Positions 1-7,934 of a stretch of 64,000 nt of DNA are shown one piece after another (the stretch's first letter is position 1; the number at the start of each line of letters is the position of its first letter). This DNA is from CAZJBS01 sp964544475. Its GTDB lineage: Bacteria > CLD3 > SB21. The position numbers and the translations under genes are program-made. The stretch spans positions 62,001 to 126,000 of the forward strand of contig CAZJBS010000003.1 of the NCBI GenBank assembly GCA_964544475.1, in the 5' to 3' direction. The notes under the pieces were generated by a model. The model saw nothing but the letters and a program-made list of their open reading frames with translations. It ran no database searches and was not told the origin of the DNA.

Positions 1-2
1 TG

Positions 3-3000
3 TCCAAATCGCTCACGGACAGCGTTTTGAGCAACCGTTTTAAGCTGTACGAAATGTTCAAGCCGGGCAGCGAGTGGTCCGTCGCCGTGGAGGACAAGGA
101 AACCGTCCGTCGCGGCAACCAGATGGCCCGGGATGTGCTCGTCGAAAATATCTTCTACTATTATGAGGAAGCCGCCGCTTCGCCGGGCAAGGAGAATTGG
201 CGGATTGCCCTGGACTTCAGCAAACAGTTCATTTCGTATTTTCCGACGGACACGTTTGCTTACAAGATCCACTACAATGTCGCATTCATCCAGCATTACA
301 TGTTCGGGCAGTTGGACTCGGCCTTTGAAGAATACATCAACGTGGCCAACAAGTACACGTACGACACGTATCGTTACAAGTCATCCATCGACGCTTACCT
401 GATTGCCGACTCATTGAATCGTCGCAACCCGTACAAGAAGCCGGCCAACGCTCCGGGCGACAGCATTCTGCCGCTTACGCCGGGTGAAGAGAAGTTGATT
501 GAAGCCATCAACAATTACTCACGCCTCTTCTCCGACACCGTCACGCAGTTCCCGATGGATTCGCTGACCAATCCCGAACCGGTCCTGGGCATCCCCGGAC
601 GCAAAACGGCGGACTTTCTCGCCTACGCGGGCGAAATCTATTTCAATCACAACGATTTCAACCGTTCGTCCCAGTATTTCAACACGGTACTGACGCGCTA
701 TCCCAACAGCGACAAGGTCATCATCTCTGAAAAATACCTGATGAAATCCTATTTGGATCGCAAGGATTATCGCAGTTCTGAAATCGTGGCGCGACGTATC
801 CTGAACAATCCGGCATCGTCCGGCGAGCAGAAGGACGAAGCCGTCCGGACGATATTCTATACGACGTTCAAGCACGCCGAGGTCTTCCAACAAAAGAAAG
901 AATCGGCAAGAGCAGGCCGTGAATTTGAAAGAGCGTATGTGGAGGGGACGCAGCTGGGATACAAGAAGCGTGAAGAACTCGGAGTGGCGCTTTTCAATTC
1001 GGGCATTGAATACACCAATTCCAGGGAGTTGAAACGGGCCATACGGGCGTACGAAATCTATGCTGACACTTTCCCCGATACGAAAGATGCGCCGAACGCC
1101 CTTTTTAATACGCAGTCGCTGTATGCAGAAATGAAGGACATGAAGGCGGCCGCAAGGACGTCGGAACGGTTGGCCGACAAGTACCCGTCCTATTCGGAGA
1201 ACGACGGCGCGATCAACGCCGAAATCGTGCTGTACAACGCGGAATACTACCTGGAACAGGCCGCCAAACAGGCGACCTCCCGCGGCGACACCATGGACGC
1301 CAAAGCGCAGAACCGTGAAGCAATCCGCGTGAGCGAAAAATTCGTGCAAAGGTACCCGAAGTCGAAGTATGCGACTGAAATGGACTTCGGTGTGGCCAAA
1401 CTGCTTTTTGCCGTCAATGAAGAGGAAAAGGCCTTCCAGAAATACCGTGAGTTTGCCAACCGCTATCCGACCGACAAACGTAATGTGCAGGCTCTGTATG
1501 AAGTGGGCATCAATCACCTGAAACGCGGCCGTCGCGGCGAGGCCATTCTCGCTTTCCAGGATACCAAGAAGAAGAGTGACGAACTGAAGAAGCTGCGGCT
1601 GGATTACAACAAGTATTTTTCATCCGAAGCGGTGTACGAACTGGCTCGCTTGAAGTACGAAGATTTTTCGAAGATTTCGCTCAAAAATCCGGGCGCGGAA
1701 TACAAAGAAACGATGAAGTTTACGCTGGTCAAGGAATTGATCGAATTGTATCAGACGGTTACCGAATACGCCCACATGCGAACCTATGAAGCCGCCTACT
1801 ACCGCGGCCTGGTGCGGGAAGAATTCGGCGAGGCCCTCGCCAACCGGCAGTTCAAACAGGAAAAAGATGTCGCCAAACAAATCATCGCCCAGAGCGAAGT
1901 GTATGCCGGTGCGGCCAAGGCGTACCGTGGCGCGGTCGAAGAGTACATCAATTCCTATAATTTCCTGGATAAAGCGTACCAGAAGTTTGTTGAAGAAGAA
2001 AAAGCCATGGCCGATTCGGTGGCCAGGTTGTATCCGAACAAGCCGGATTCGGCCCGGATCGTGACCCGATGGGCCGTCGAAGGCCGGACAGCCAAGGACA
2101 AGGAATTCTCCCTCAAGCGTTTCAAAGACATGTCCGTATATTATCGTGACCTGTCTCGGTCCAAGATTTCACGCATTCTGTATGCCGTGGCCAGCGCGAA
2201 GAAGCTGACTTTGGATGCCTACCTGGGCGCTCCGACCACATTCAAATACGGCACGCTGGAATATGTCGCTGAAAAAATGCAAGGCATACCGGTCATCAAA
2301 CGGGCGGCCGACGAAGCGATTGCTTCGTTTGAATCGGCGGCCCGCGAAGCGGATTCCCTCGGCATCAACGACAAGTATTCAAGCGAATCGCGACGTAACG
2401 TCGTCAAATTGTCGGGCATTGTACCGACGGAGTTGTCCAAGCTTTCTTTTGCGGTCATGGATCTCTATCGCAAGGAATCCGACTATTACCGAGTCGTCGT
2501 GGCCGGCGGCGAGGAGTTTGTCGACAAGACGACGCGAAAGGGCTTCTATGACGTGTTCTACGACATCCCGATCCAAATGAACGTCTACATGTCCCAGTAT
2601 GCCCAGCCGATCGGCACGCAGACCATCAAGTCTTTTTCGGAAGCCATCACCAAAGCCAAGGAGAAAAATCTCCTGGATGAAGATGCCCAGCAGATCGAAA
2701 AGGAAATGCTGAATTTCGCCTACGAGTTTGCCAAGATGAATTATCAGGAAGCCGACACGTCCGACAAGTATTACAAGTCGTACGAAGCGACCTTTTTTGC
2801 CAATCAGGACAAGCCGGAATTTGCCTACTATAGCGAGGCCAGCGCCACGTACAACCAGGTGTTGACGTTCGCGCGTGAAAACGCGCGCGGCGTTCTTGAA
2901 GAGGCTTATAGTAATGCCCTGGACCTTGGTTACATCAAACTGGCTCCGGATCCGGAAGGCAAAGAAGGCGATCAGATTGCCATCACGGAAAATGTCAACG

Positions 3001-3968
3001 CACGGCGCATCCTGGCGCTGCTTGGCAAGTACGATCAATACTATGCTAAATTGCTCAAGTTGAAGTCTTACACGAAGACGTATGCTTCCAACTATTCGGA
3101 TTGGAAGAGCTATTATCGGTACGTCGACAGCTGGCAGACGCCCGGCTTTGACGACGGCGCCTGGTACGCCGCCGCCGCGCCTCCGGCGTCAGCCATTGTG
3201 GCACACGCCGTATTGGATACCAACGAAGCTTATCCCATCTGGATTGGCCTTGGTCAGGGGTTCAGCGTTCCAAAACTGCCGGACTATGTGCCGGAAATTC
3301 CAAAAGAAATCGTCGTCGATACCGCCAGTTCTATCGTCATGCCGATTGACACTTCCGGTTCGGGTTTGACGCCGACCGACAGTACGGTTGTTCCTGACGA
3401 CAGCGGCGCGTCCGGCTCCGGGACCGATACAACCAAGGTCGAAGGCGGCGAGACCGATACGATGAAATTGGAAGATGTGGAATCCTATTTCGGTCGTCTG
3501 GAACTAACCCGGCGTTTGGCTGTTGTGCAGGACAGTGCGGTGCGGCCGGTCTATTCGCAAATCGAAATGCAAAAAATTCTGGACACATCCAAGACCGGAC
3601 ACTTCCGGATGAAATTCGACGTGGTGGGTAGTCCGCAAGGAGGACGCATTTCTGTGGCGGCCGACGGCTATTATGAGTTCTACCTCAATGGCGCCTATAT
3701 CGGTGCCGCGCTGGCCGAGCAGGAAGATACCAGAGGCGATTCTCTTGAAATAACCGATCTTTTTCCGGAGAACTTCGTTCAGGGCCTCAATGTGCTCGCC
3801 ATCGTGCTCAAGGATCAGGAATCGCCGCAACAGCATCATGGCCTTCGCGTCTTTCTTGAAGTCAACGAAGTGGAAGATGCTTCCGCGGCATTTGCCGAAC
3901 CGCCTTTGCCCAAGGGTGATGGGTTGCGCGACATACTGTATCGCCGCGGCCGGGTCATTGGAAAATAA
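3..3968 (+). CDS. Giant TPR-repeat envelope protein (5' end outside window)
   Basis: The reading frame is open to the left edge, so the true start lies upstream and at least 1,321 codons are present. Most of the protein is helical with TPR-like units (repeated patterns such as Y-x-x-A-x-x-x-x-x-x-x-Y-P); clear examples fall in about 600-1500. TPR arrays are protein-docking scaffolds. After about position 3300 there is an Asp/Thr/Ser/Gly-rich low-complexity linker. A C-terminal beta-rich domain (about 3590-3880) follows, with the pattern DGYYEFYLNG...FVQGLNVLAIVLKD. It resembles the galactose-binding-like sandwiches seen in rhamnosidase N-terminal domains. Twenty bases separate it from the next small secreted gene, and an ExbB/ExbD/AgmX cluster follows. 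In Myxococcus, TPR proteins and AgmX accompany the AglRQS motor, so a role as an envelope scaffold for a proton-driven machine is a reasonable inference. The family is not precisely recognised. Confidence 0.85.
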   Translation, partial: SKSLTDSVLSNRFKLYEMFKPGSEWSVAVEDKETVRRGNQMARDVLVENIFYYYEEAAASPGKENWRIALDFSKQFISYFPTDTFAYKIHYNVAFIQHYMFGQLDSAFEEYINVANKYTYDTYRYKSSIDAYLIADSLNRRNPYKKPANAPGDSILPLTPGEEKLIEAINNYSRLFSDTVTQFPMDSLTNPEPVLGIPGRKTADFLAYAGEIYFNHNDFNRSSQYFNTVLTRYPNSDKVIISEKYLMKSYLDRKDYRSSEIVARRILNNPASSGEQKDEAVRTIFYTTFKHAEVFQQKKESARAGREFERAYVEGTQLGYKKREELGVALFNSGIEYTNSRELKRAIRAYEIYADTFPDTKDAPNALFNTQSLYAEMKDMKAAARTSERLADKYPSYSENDGAINAEIVLYNAEYYLEQAAKQATSRGDTMDAKAQNREAIRVSEKFVQRYPKSKYATEMDFGVAKLLFAVNEEEKAFQKYREFANRYPTDKRNVQALYEVGINHLKRGRRGEAILAFQDTKKKSDELKKLRLDYNKYFSSEAVYELARLKYEDFSKISLKNPGAEYKETMKFTLVKELIELYQTVTEYAHMRTYEAAYYRGLVREEFGEALANRQFKQEKDVAKQIIAQSEVYAGAAKAYRGAVEEYINSYNFLDKAYQKFVEEEKAMADSVARLYPNKPDSARIVTRWAVEGRTAKDKEFSLKRFKDMSVYYRDLSRSKISRILYAVASAKKLTLDAYLGAPTTFKYGTLEYVAEKMQGIPVIKRAADEAIASFESAAREADSLGINDKYSSESRRNVVKLSGIVPTELSKLSFAVMDLYRKESDYYRVVVAGGEEFVDKTTRKGFYDVFYDIPIQMNVYMSQYAQPIGTQTIKSFSEAITKAKEKNLLDEDAQQIEKEMLNFAYEFAKMNYQEADTSDKYYKSYEATFFANQDKPEFAYYSEASATYNQVLTFARENARGVLEEAYSNALDLGYIKLAPDPEGKEGDQIAITENVNARRILALLGKYDQYYAKLLKLKSYTKTYASNYSDWKSYYRYVDSWQTPGFDDGAWYAAAAPPASAIVAHAVLDTNEAYPIWIGLGQGFSVPKLPDYVPEIPKEIVVDTASSIVMPIDTSGSGLTPTDSTVVPDDSGASGSGTDTTKVEGGETDTMKLEDVESYFGRLELTRRLAVVQDSAVRPVYSQIEMQKILDTSKTGHFRMKFDVVGSPQGGRISVAADGYYEFYLNGAYIGAALAEQEDTRGDSLEITDLFPENFVQGLNVLAIVLKDQESPQQHHGLRVFLEVNEVEDASAAFAEPPLPKGDGLRDILYRRGRVIGK

Positions 3969-3987
3969 TGTCACCAGGAGATAAGTT

Positions 3988-4461
3988 ATGAAAGCGTTGG
4001 TCTCTTTAGTTTGGGTATTCGTGTTGTTCGGGGCCGGTGGTGCACTCCTGAAAGCCCAGGAAATACGCCATCCGGAAATGGAGTTGATCACCAATGACGA
4101 AGGCGTTGAAGTCGTGGTCGTGATCAGCACGCAAAAACCGCCGGATCCCCGCGTGTATGAAGTTCGCGAAGAAGAAGGCGCCAAGGGCCCCATTCTCGCG
4201 GTGTATCATCGGGCCACCGGCGATCTGGTGCAGTTCTTCGGTCGTACTATAGTGAAAGGCAAGGTCGAAGGCCCCGGTTTGACCCTGTTTTTCGATCGCT
4301 ATCAGCCTGAAATAGAAAAGGTCATTGGTCAGAAGTCGTATGAGAAGGACATCAAGAACCGATACCTGGATTTGATCTGGGTTGAAAAGGCGGACTTGCT
4401 GGGTACTGAGCCGGTTGACGTGAAAGAAGTCGACAAGGCCTTGAAAAGGAAGCGCAACTAG
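3988..4461 (+). CDS. Small secreted protein of unknown function
   Basis: This 157-residue protein starts at an ATG preceded by AGGAG at suitable spacing. The N-terminus is a signal peptide: Lys at position 3, a hydrophobic core of about 18 residues (LVSLVWVFVLFGAGGALL), then a likely cleavage after KAQ. The mature part is charged, with no membrane segment or motif that I recognise, and ends in a Lys/Arg-rich tail. It lies 19 bases after the giant TPR gene and 215 bases before the ExbB gene. It is probably co-transcribed with the TPR gene and located in the periplasm. I cannot assign a function. Confidence 0.8.
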   Translation: MKALVSLVWVFVLFGAGGALLKAQEIRHPEMELITNDEGVEVVVVISTQKPPDPRVYEVREEEGAKGPILAVYHRATGDLVQFFGRTIVKGKVEGPGLTLFFDRYQPEIEKVIGQKSYEKDIKNRYLDLIWVEKADLLGTEPVDVKEVDKALKRKRN

Positions 4462-4482
4462 TCCAAGACTGTCAAAAAAAAC

Positions 4483-4510
4483 TTGCATTTCAATGGCGGT
4501 TACGTATATT
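4483..4510 (+). promoter_or_regulatory. Predicted sigma70-type promoter of the exbB operon
   Basis: TTGCAT at 4483-4488 and TATATT at 4505-4510 are separated by 16 bases in the AT-rich gap before the ExbB gene. Transcription from here would give a leader of about 160 bases. The -10 TATATT recurs in other gaps of this window, which supports the call. Confidence 0.5.
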
Positions 4511-4676
4511 AACGGGTGGTTTTTACACGTCTGTTTACCTGCATAATTGTCATTGTTCCATCGGTGTAACATTTCTCAAGTGACACGTTCTTGGCAACGC
4601 TTAATCGTCTTTGCAAATCAACTAACTTTTACATATTCGCAAAATCCACACAACCCTTAATTGGAGGTCTCCTTTC

Positions 4677-5492
4677 ATGAAAAAGAGTATGTTCATCAAG
4701 ATCGCGAGCTTTTCCATAGCGGCCTTTATGGTTCTTCTTGCGATGAGTTCGATGTCTCATGCCGCGACATTCATATGGCAGGATGCGGCCGCCGAAGGTG
4801 CGGCGCCGGCTGCGCAATCTGGGTTCGAAATCTTTTTTGCGAAATTCACAGACTCCTTCAAGTTCGCCTCCGAAGGTATGTCGTACATGTGGCTGATCGC
4901 GTTGTGCGGTGTTTTTTCTGTTTCGATCATGATTGAGAGACTGTATTTTATCTTTGTTCGCTCCAATGTGGACGCCCCCAAATTCATGGCTGAAATCCGC
5001 AAACTGGTGGCCGGCGGGAATTTGAAAAAAGCCGTGGCCCTGTGCGAAACTGCCAAAGACAAGGCGCTGCCGGCGGTCGTTTTGGCTGGTCTGAAACGAG
5101 CCCTGGAAAAAGAAGGCGGTCCGCTGGATTTCCGCGCCATCCAGAATGCAGTCGATGAAGGCACCCTCGAGATCATTCCAAAGCTTACAGAGCGCGCCGG
5201 ATTCCTGGCCATGTTGAGCAACGTTTCGACGCTTATCGGTCTTATGGGAACCGTATACGGTCTGATCATCGCGTTCGCGGCCGTCGGTAATCCGTCAATT
5301 CCGGAAGACAAGAAATCGCTCATGCTGGCGGATGGTATTTCGGCCGCCATGCAGACCACGTTGTTCGGACTGACGGTAGCCATTCCCGCCATTGTCGTCT
5401 ATACGATCATTACGACCAAGACGTCCAAGATCATCGACGAGATGGATGAGCACATGGTGAAGCTGATCAACTTGATGACTGGCAACAGATAA
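4677..5492 (+). CDS. ExbB/TolQ/MotA-family proton channel subunit
   Basis: This 271-residue inner-membrane protein belongs to the MotA/TolQ/ExbB family. These proteins form a pentamer around an ExbD/TolR dimer and convert proton flow into mechanical work on the envelope. A hydrophobic N-terminal segment (about 8-30), likely a signal peptide ending in SHA, is followed by TM1 (about 68-90, ending in IERLYFIF), a cytoplasmic loop, TM2 (LSNVSTLIGLMGTVYGLIIAF) and TM3 (MQTTLFGLTVAIPAI). These match the conserved family core, including the Thr residues lining the channel. The start has a good RBS (GGAGG about 8 bases upstream). Two ExbD genes and an AgmX-like gene follow with short gaps, indicating one operon. 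The family is certain; TolQ, ExbB or AglR identity is not resolved. Confidence 0.93.
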   Translation: MKKSMFIKIASFSIAAFMVLLAMSSMSHAATFIWQDAAAEGAAPAAQSGFEIFFAKFTDSFKFASEGMSYMWLIALCGVFSVSIMIERLYFIFVRSNVDAPKFMAEIRKLVAGGNLKKAVALCETAKDKALPAVVLAGLKRALEKEGGPLDFRAIQNAVDEGTLEIIPKLTERAGFLAMLSNVSTLIGLMGTVYGLIIAFAAVGNPSIPEDKKSLMLADGISAAMQTTLFGLTVAIPAIVVYTIITTKTSKIIDEMDEHMVKLINLMTGNR

Positions 5493-5575
5493 ACAAGAGT
5501 TTACGAGGCGACTTTTGCCTTCTTTTCCTTGTGAAGCGTAAAAGGAAGAGATGGTAAAAACACAAGGATTACACC

Positions 5576-6145
5576 ATGGCATTCAAACCCTCAGCGCGAC
5601 GAAGTATGAAGGTGGAAAGCACCGAACTGGATCTTCGTCCGATCATGAACATGATGTGTATTTTGATTCCCCTTTTGCTGAGTTGCTCGGAGTTCGTGAA
5701 GAACACCGTGATTGAGCTCAACTTGCCGCAATTATCTGGTGGTGGCGGAGGCCAATCCCAGGACAAGCCTGAGCAGGAGAAGCCAAAGATCGGCCTGAAA
5801 CTCGTCGTGACCGAAAAAGGAATCACGATCGCCGGCAATTCCGCCGTTCTGGCCGGGGAAGCCGGAGGGGGTCCTACATTGCCGAAACAAGGCGACGGAA
5901 AATACGATCTTATCGGCCTGGAAAAGAAAATGAAGGACCTTACAAAGGTCATTAGTGGCAAGGGCTTCGAGGATGAGCGGACGGTTATAATCACGGCGGA
6001 AGACATCATCGAATATCAGGACATCGTCAGCATCATTGATATCGTTTCCGGCGCAGCGACGAAGGACCTCAAGGACGCGGCAACCGGCCAGATTGTCAAG
6101 GAGCCGTGGTTCCTGAATATTGGTGTGGGTAAGTTGATACTCTAA
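5576..6145 (+). CDS. ExbD/TolR-family protein 1, lacking the usual membrane Asp
   Basis: This 189-residue protein has one N-terminal membrane segment (about 23-42) and a periplasmic domain, as in ExbD/TolR. The family's proton-carrying Asp (D25 in E. coli ExbD, in the pattern P-F-I-D-V-M) aligns with Asn25 here (P-I-M-N-M-M). The periplasmic part holds a Gly-rich stretch, then the usual beta/alpha region including the R-T-V-I-I-T-A-E-D-I pattern. The N-terminus (MAFKPSA) nearly matches that of the next gene (MAFRPSA), so the two are paralogues. It lies 83 bases after exbB and 41 before the second exbD. Known AglQ and AglS of Myxococcus both keep the Asp, so this subunit may be structural and leave proton transfer to its partner. 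That is an inference. Confidence 0.9.
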   Translation: MAFKPSARRSMKVESTELDLRPIMNMMCILIPLLLSCSEFVKNTVIELNLPQLSGGGGGQSQDKPEQEKPKIGLKLVVTEKGITIAGNSAVLAGEAGGGPTLPKQGDGKYDLIGLEKKMKDLTKVISGKGFEDERTVIITAEDIIEYQDIVSIIDIVSGAATKDLKDAATGQIVKEPWFLNIGVGKLIL

Positions 6146-6186
6146 AATTACTCAGTTCAACCATTCAATGAACGGAAAGCAGTGTT

Positions 6187-6696
6187 ATGGCATTCAGACC
6201 TTCAGCGGCTAAGAAGCACGGCAAAGGCAGTGGGGATTCCACGCTTAACATGAACTCCCTGATGGACGTGTTGACCATCATGTTGCTCTTTCTCCTGATG
6301 TCGTTTTCCACGTCGGGAGCCTTGGCCACCGCCTCGGAAGGGCTAAAACCACCGCGCATTGTGACAAAAAACAAACCCAAGAAGTCTGTGGTGGTCGGCA
6401 TATCGAAGTATCACATCTTCTATAACAAGGAACCGATCGTTGAGGTGGATAAGGTCCTCGCCCAGAAGAACAGTTTCATCATAGGCGAGTTGGCTGAGAA
6501 ACTTGAGGCGGAAGCGGCCAAGGCACATGAACTGGAAGACAAGTTCGGTATCACATTTAACCGCGAATTGATGGTGTTTGGCGATCAGGAAGTGCCGTTT
6601 AATATTCTGCTCAAGGTTGTCGTCACCTGCGGACGCAATGAGTTTTCCAACCTGCGCCTGATGGGTAACCTGTCATCGAAACAGGATATATTGTAA
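6187..6696 (+). CDS. ExbD/TolR-family protein 2, with membrane Asp
   Basis: This 169-residue biopolymer-transport protein has a single membrane segment at about 25-45 with the canonical Asp at residue 27 (L-M-D-V-L-T-I-M-L-L). The periplasmic domain follows; it includes a Lys-rich stretch and the V-P-F-N-I-L-L-K-V-V pattern near the end, typical of the ExbD fold. It would supply the protonatable residue for the motor formed with the ExbB-like subunit. It lies 41 bases after the Asn-bearing ExbD and 42 before the AgmX-like gene. The start ATG is shared in style (MAFRPSA) with the preceding paralogue. Confidence 0.92.
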   Translation: MAFRPSAAKKHGKGSGDSTLNMNSLMDVLTIMLLFLLMSFSTSGALATASEGLKPPRIVTKNKPKKSVVVGISKYHIFYNKEPIVEVDKVLAQKNSFIIGELAEKLEAEAAKAHELEDKFGITFNRELMVFGDQEVPFNILLKVVVTCGRNEFSNLRLMGNLSSKQDIL

Positions 6697-6738
6697 GCTG
6701 TTGCTTAATGTGCCGTTCATTAGTGAAGGAGATCTTCA

Positions 6739-7797
6739 ATGTATTCCTTGAATCAACATGAACATCGCGGAAGGATGCACTCCACCGCAGCGCCTCCGGG
6801 CGGCAGGGCCTCCGCGGGAGCACGTGAAGTTCGCATCGTTTCCTTTCCCAAGGAGTTCGAGAAGGACTTCTGGAAGTCCCTGGATAAGCGGATCATTACC
6901 ATATTCCTCATCAATCTCGTTTTGATATATGGTGTTTTGGTCTATTTTGCCTTGAGACCCAAGGCAGTACAGGAAGCCGTCTTGGATGCGCGGACGCTCA
7001 AGAAATTGGCCAATGTGATGCGCGTGGATCCCAAGCTGCTGGAAGACCTTGACAAGCCTACGGAAGAGCTGGACAAAGAAACCACGGCTCAGACCGCCAC
7101 ATCCCAGATCAAGACACCGACCAATGCCGCCGGCAAGGCCAGCCGTGCTGCCGCTGCAAAAGCCGCGGCTGCCTCACGCGCCGGTAAGGCCGCCAAAGCG
7201 GCCGCAGGACGCGGCGTCCTGGCCGTGGCTGGTGCGGTGGGTGGATCGGGCGGCAAATATGCCGCCGTGGATTTTTCAGGCTCCTCGGCCGGTCTGGATG
7301 CGGTTTTAGGCCAGCTGGGCGGGATCGGCGAAGCGTCGGGTGGCAATGAAAAAACAGTTCTTGGAGCCGGCGGCGGAAGCGTCGGCGGCGGCGGCGGTAT
7401 CGACGAATTGGCCAGCCTGCTGGAAGGCTCGGGCGGCGTATCGGTCATCGGCGGCGCAGCCGGCAGCGGTCTTATCGGTATCGGTAAGGCGAGCGTCAGC
7501 GGCGGCGGCGGCGGCGGTGCTTCGGCAGCCGATATCCAGAGCGTCATCGATCAAAACGCAGCCGCAATCAACTCCTGCTATCAAAAGGAACTCAAGAAGC
7601 AGCCGGACTTGAAAGGCAAGCTGAGCGTGCAAATCAAGATCAACCCTGCCGGCCGTGTCGCCGGTGTGACGGTGACTCAAAATACCGTGAACGCGTCCGT
7701 CGCGCAGTGCGTTCAAAACAAGATTCGCGGATGGAGTTTCCCGCGTGGCAAAAAAGGTATGATCACCGTCAGCCAGACGTTCGTGTTTACGAAGTAA
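6739..7797 (+). CDS. AgmX/PglI-type C-terminal domain protein (copy 1)
   Basis: This 352-residue bitopic protein starts at an ATG with AAGGAG upstream. A short cytoplasmic part carries the motif F-P-K-E-F-E-K-D-F-W-K. A membrane segment follows at about 52-72, then an Ala/Lys-rich stretch (about 120-165) and a Gly-rich, Ser-rich region (about 170-265). The C-terminal domain (266-352) matches the AgmX/PglI C-terminal domain (D-Q-N-A-A-A-I-N-S-C-Y-Q-K-E-L, with Cys at 280 and 324 and the motif K-I-R-G-W-S-F-P). This TonB-like domain is found with Myxococcus gliding and envelope motors. As last gene of the ExbB/ExbD/ExbD operon, it probably transmits the motor's force across the periplasm. A strong terminator follows 20 bases downstream. 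A paralogue lies at 10153-11181. Confidence 0.88.
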   Translation: MYSLNQHEHRGRMHSTAAPPGGRASAGAREVRIVSFPKEFEKDFWKSLDKRIITIFLINLVLIYGVLVYFALRPKAVQEAVLDARTLKKLANVMRVDPKLLEDLDKPTEELDKETTAQTATSQIKTPTNAAGKASRAAAAKAAAASRAGKAAKAAAGRGVLAVAGAVGGSGGKYAAVDFSGSSAGLDAVLGQLGGIGEASGGNEKTVLGAGGGSVGGGGGIDELASLLEGSGGVSVIGGAAGSGLIGIGKASVSGGGGGGASAADIQSVIDQNAAAINSCYQKELKKQPDLKGKLSVQIKINPAGRVAGVTVTQNTVNASVAQCVQNKIRGWSFPRGKKGMITVSQTFVFTK

Positions 7798-7817
7798 TTT
7801 TTCCGAAATATTTTCTG

Positions 7818-7850
7818 AAAAACCGTCTCGACTTTCGGGACGGTTTTTTT
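7818..7850 (+). terminator. Rho-independent terminator after AgmX copy 1
   Basis: The stem is ACCGTCTCGA (7822-7831) paired with TCGGGACGGT (7835-7844) around a CTT loop, with a T run to 7850. It is nearly the same as the terminator at 11201-11233. The differing bases keep pairing through G-U and A-U exchanges. Confidence 0.9.
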
Positions 7851-7934
7851 ATATTATGGCCGCCCATGGGACGGCGAAAACCGTCTTGATGACGATCTTA
7901 CTGAAACTGCCATCATTCTCGAAGGAGTCCATCT

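Noticed and set aside
7852..7857. Promoter -10 (TATTAT) directly after the terminator at 7818-7850
   Set aside because: The only -35-like sequence (TCGACT, 7828) lies in the terminator stem with an 18-base spacer. It is suggestive because the other copy has a similar arrangement, but is too weak to call.
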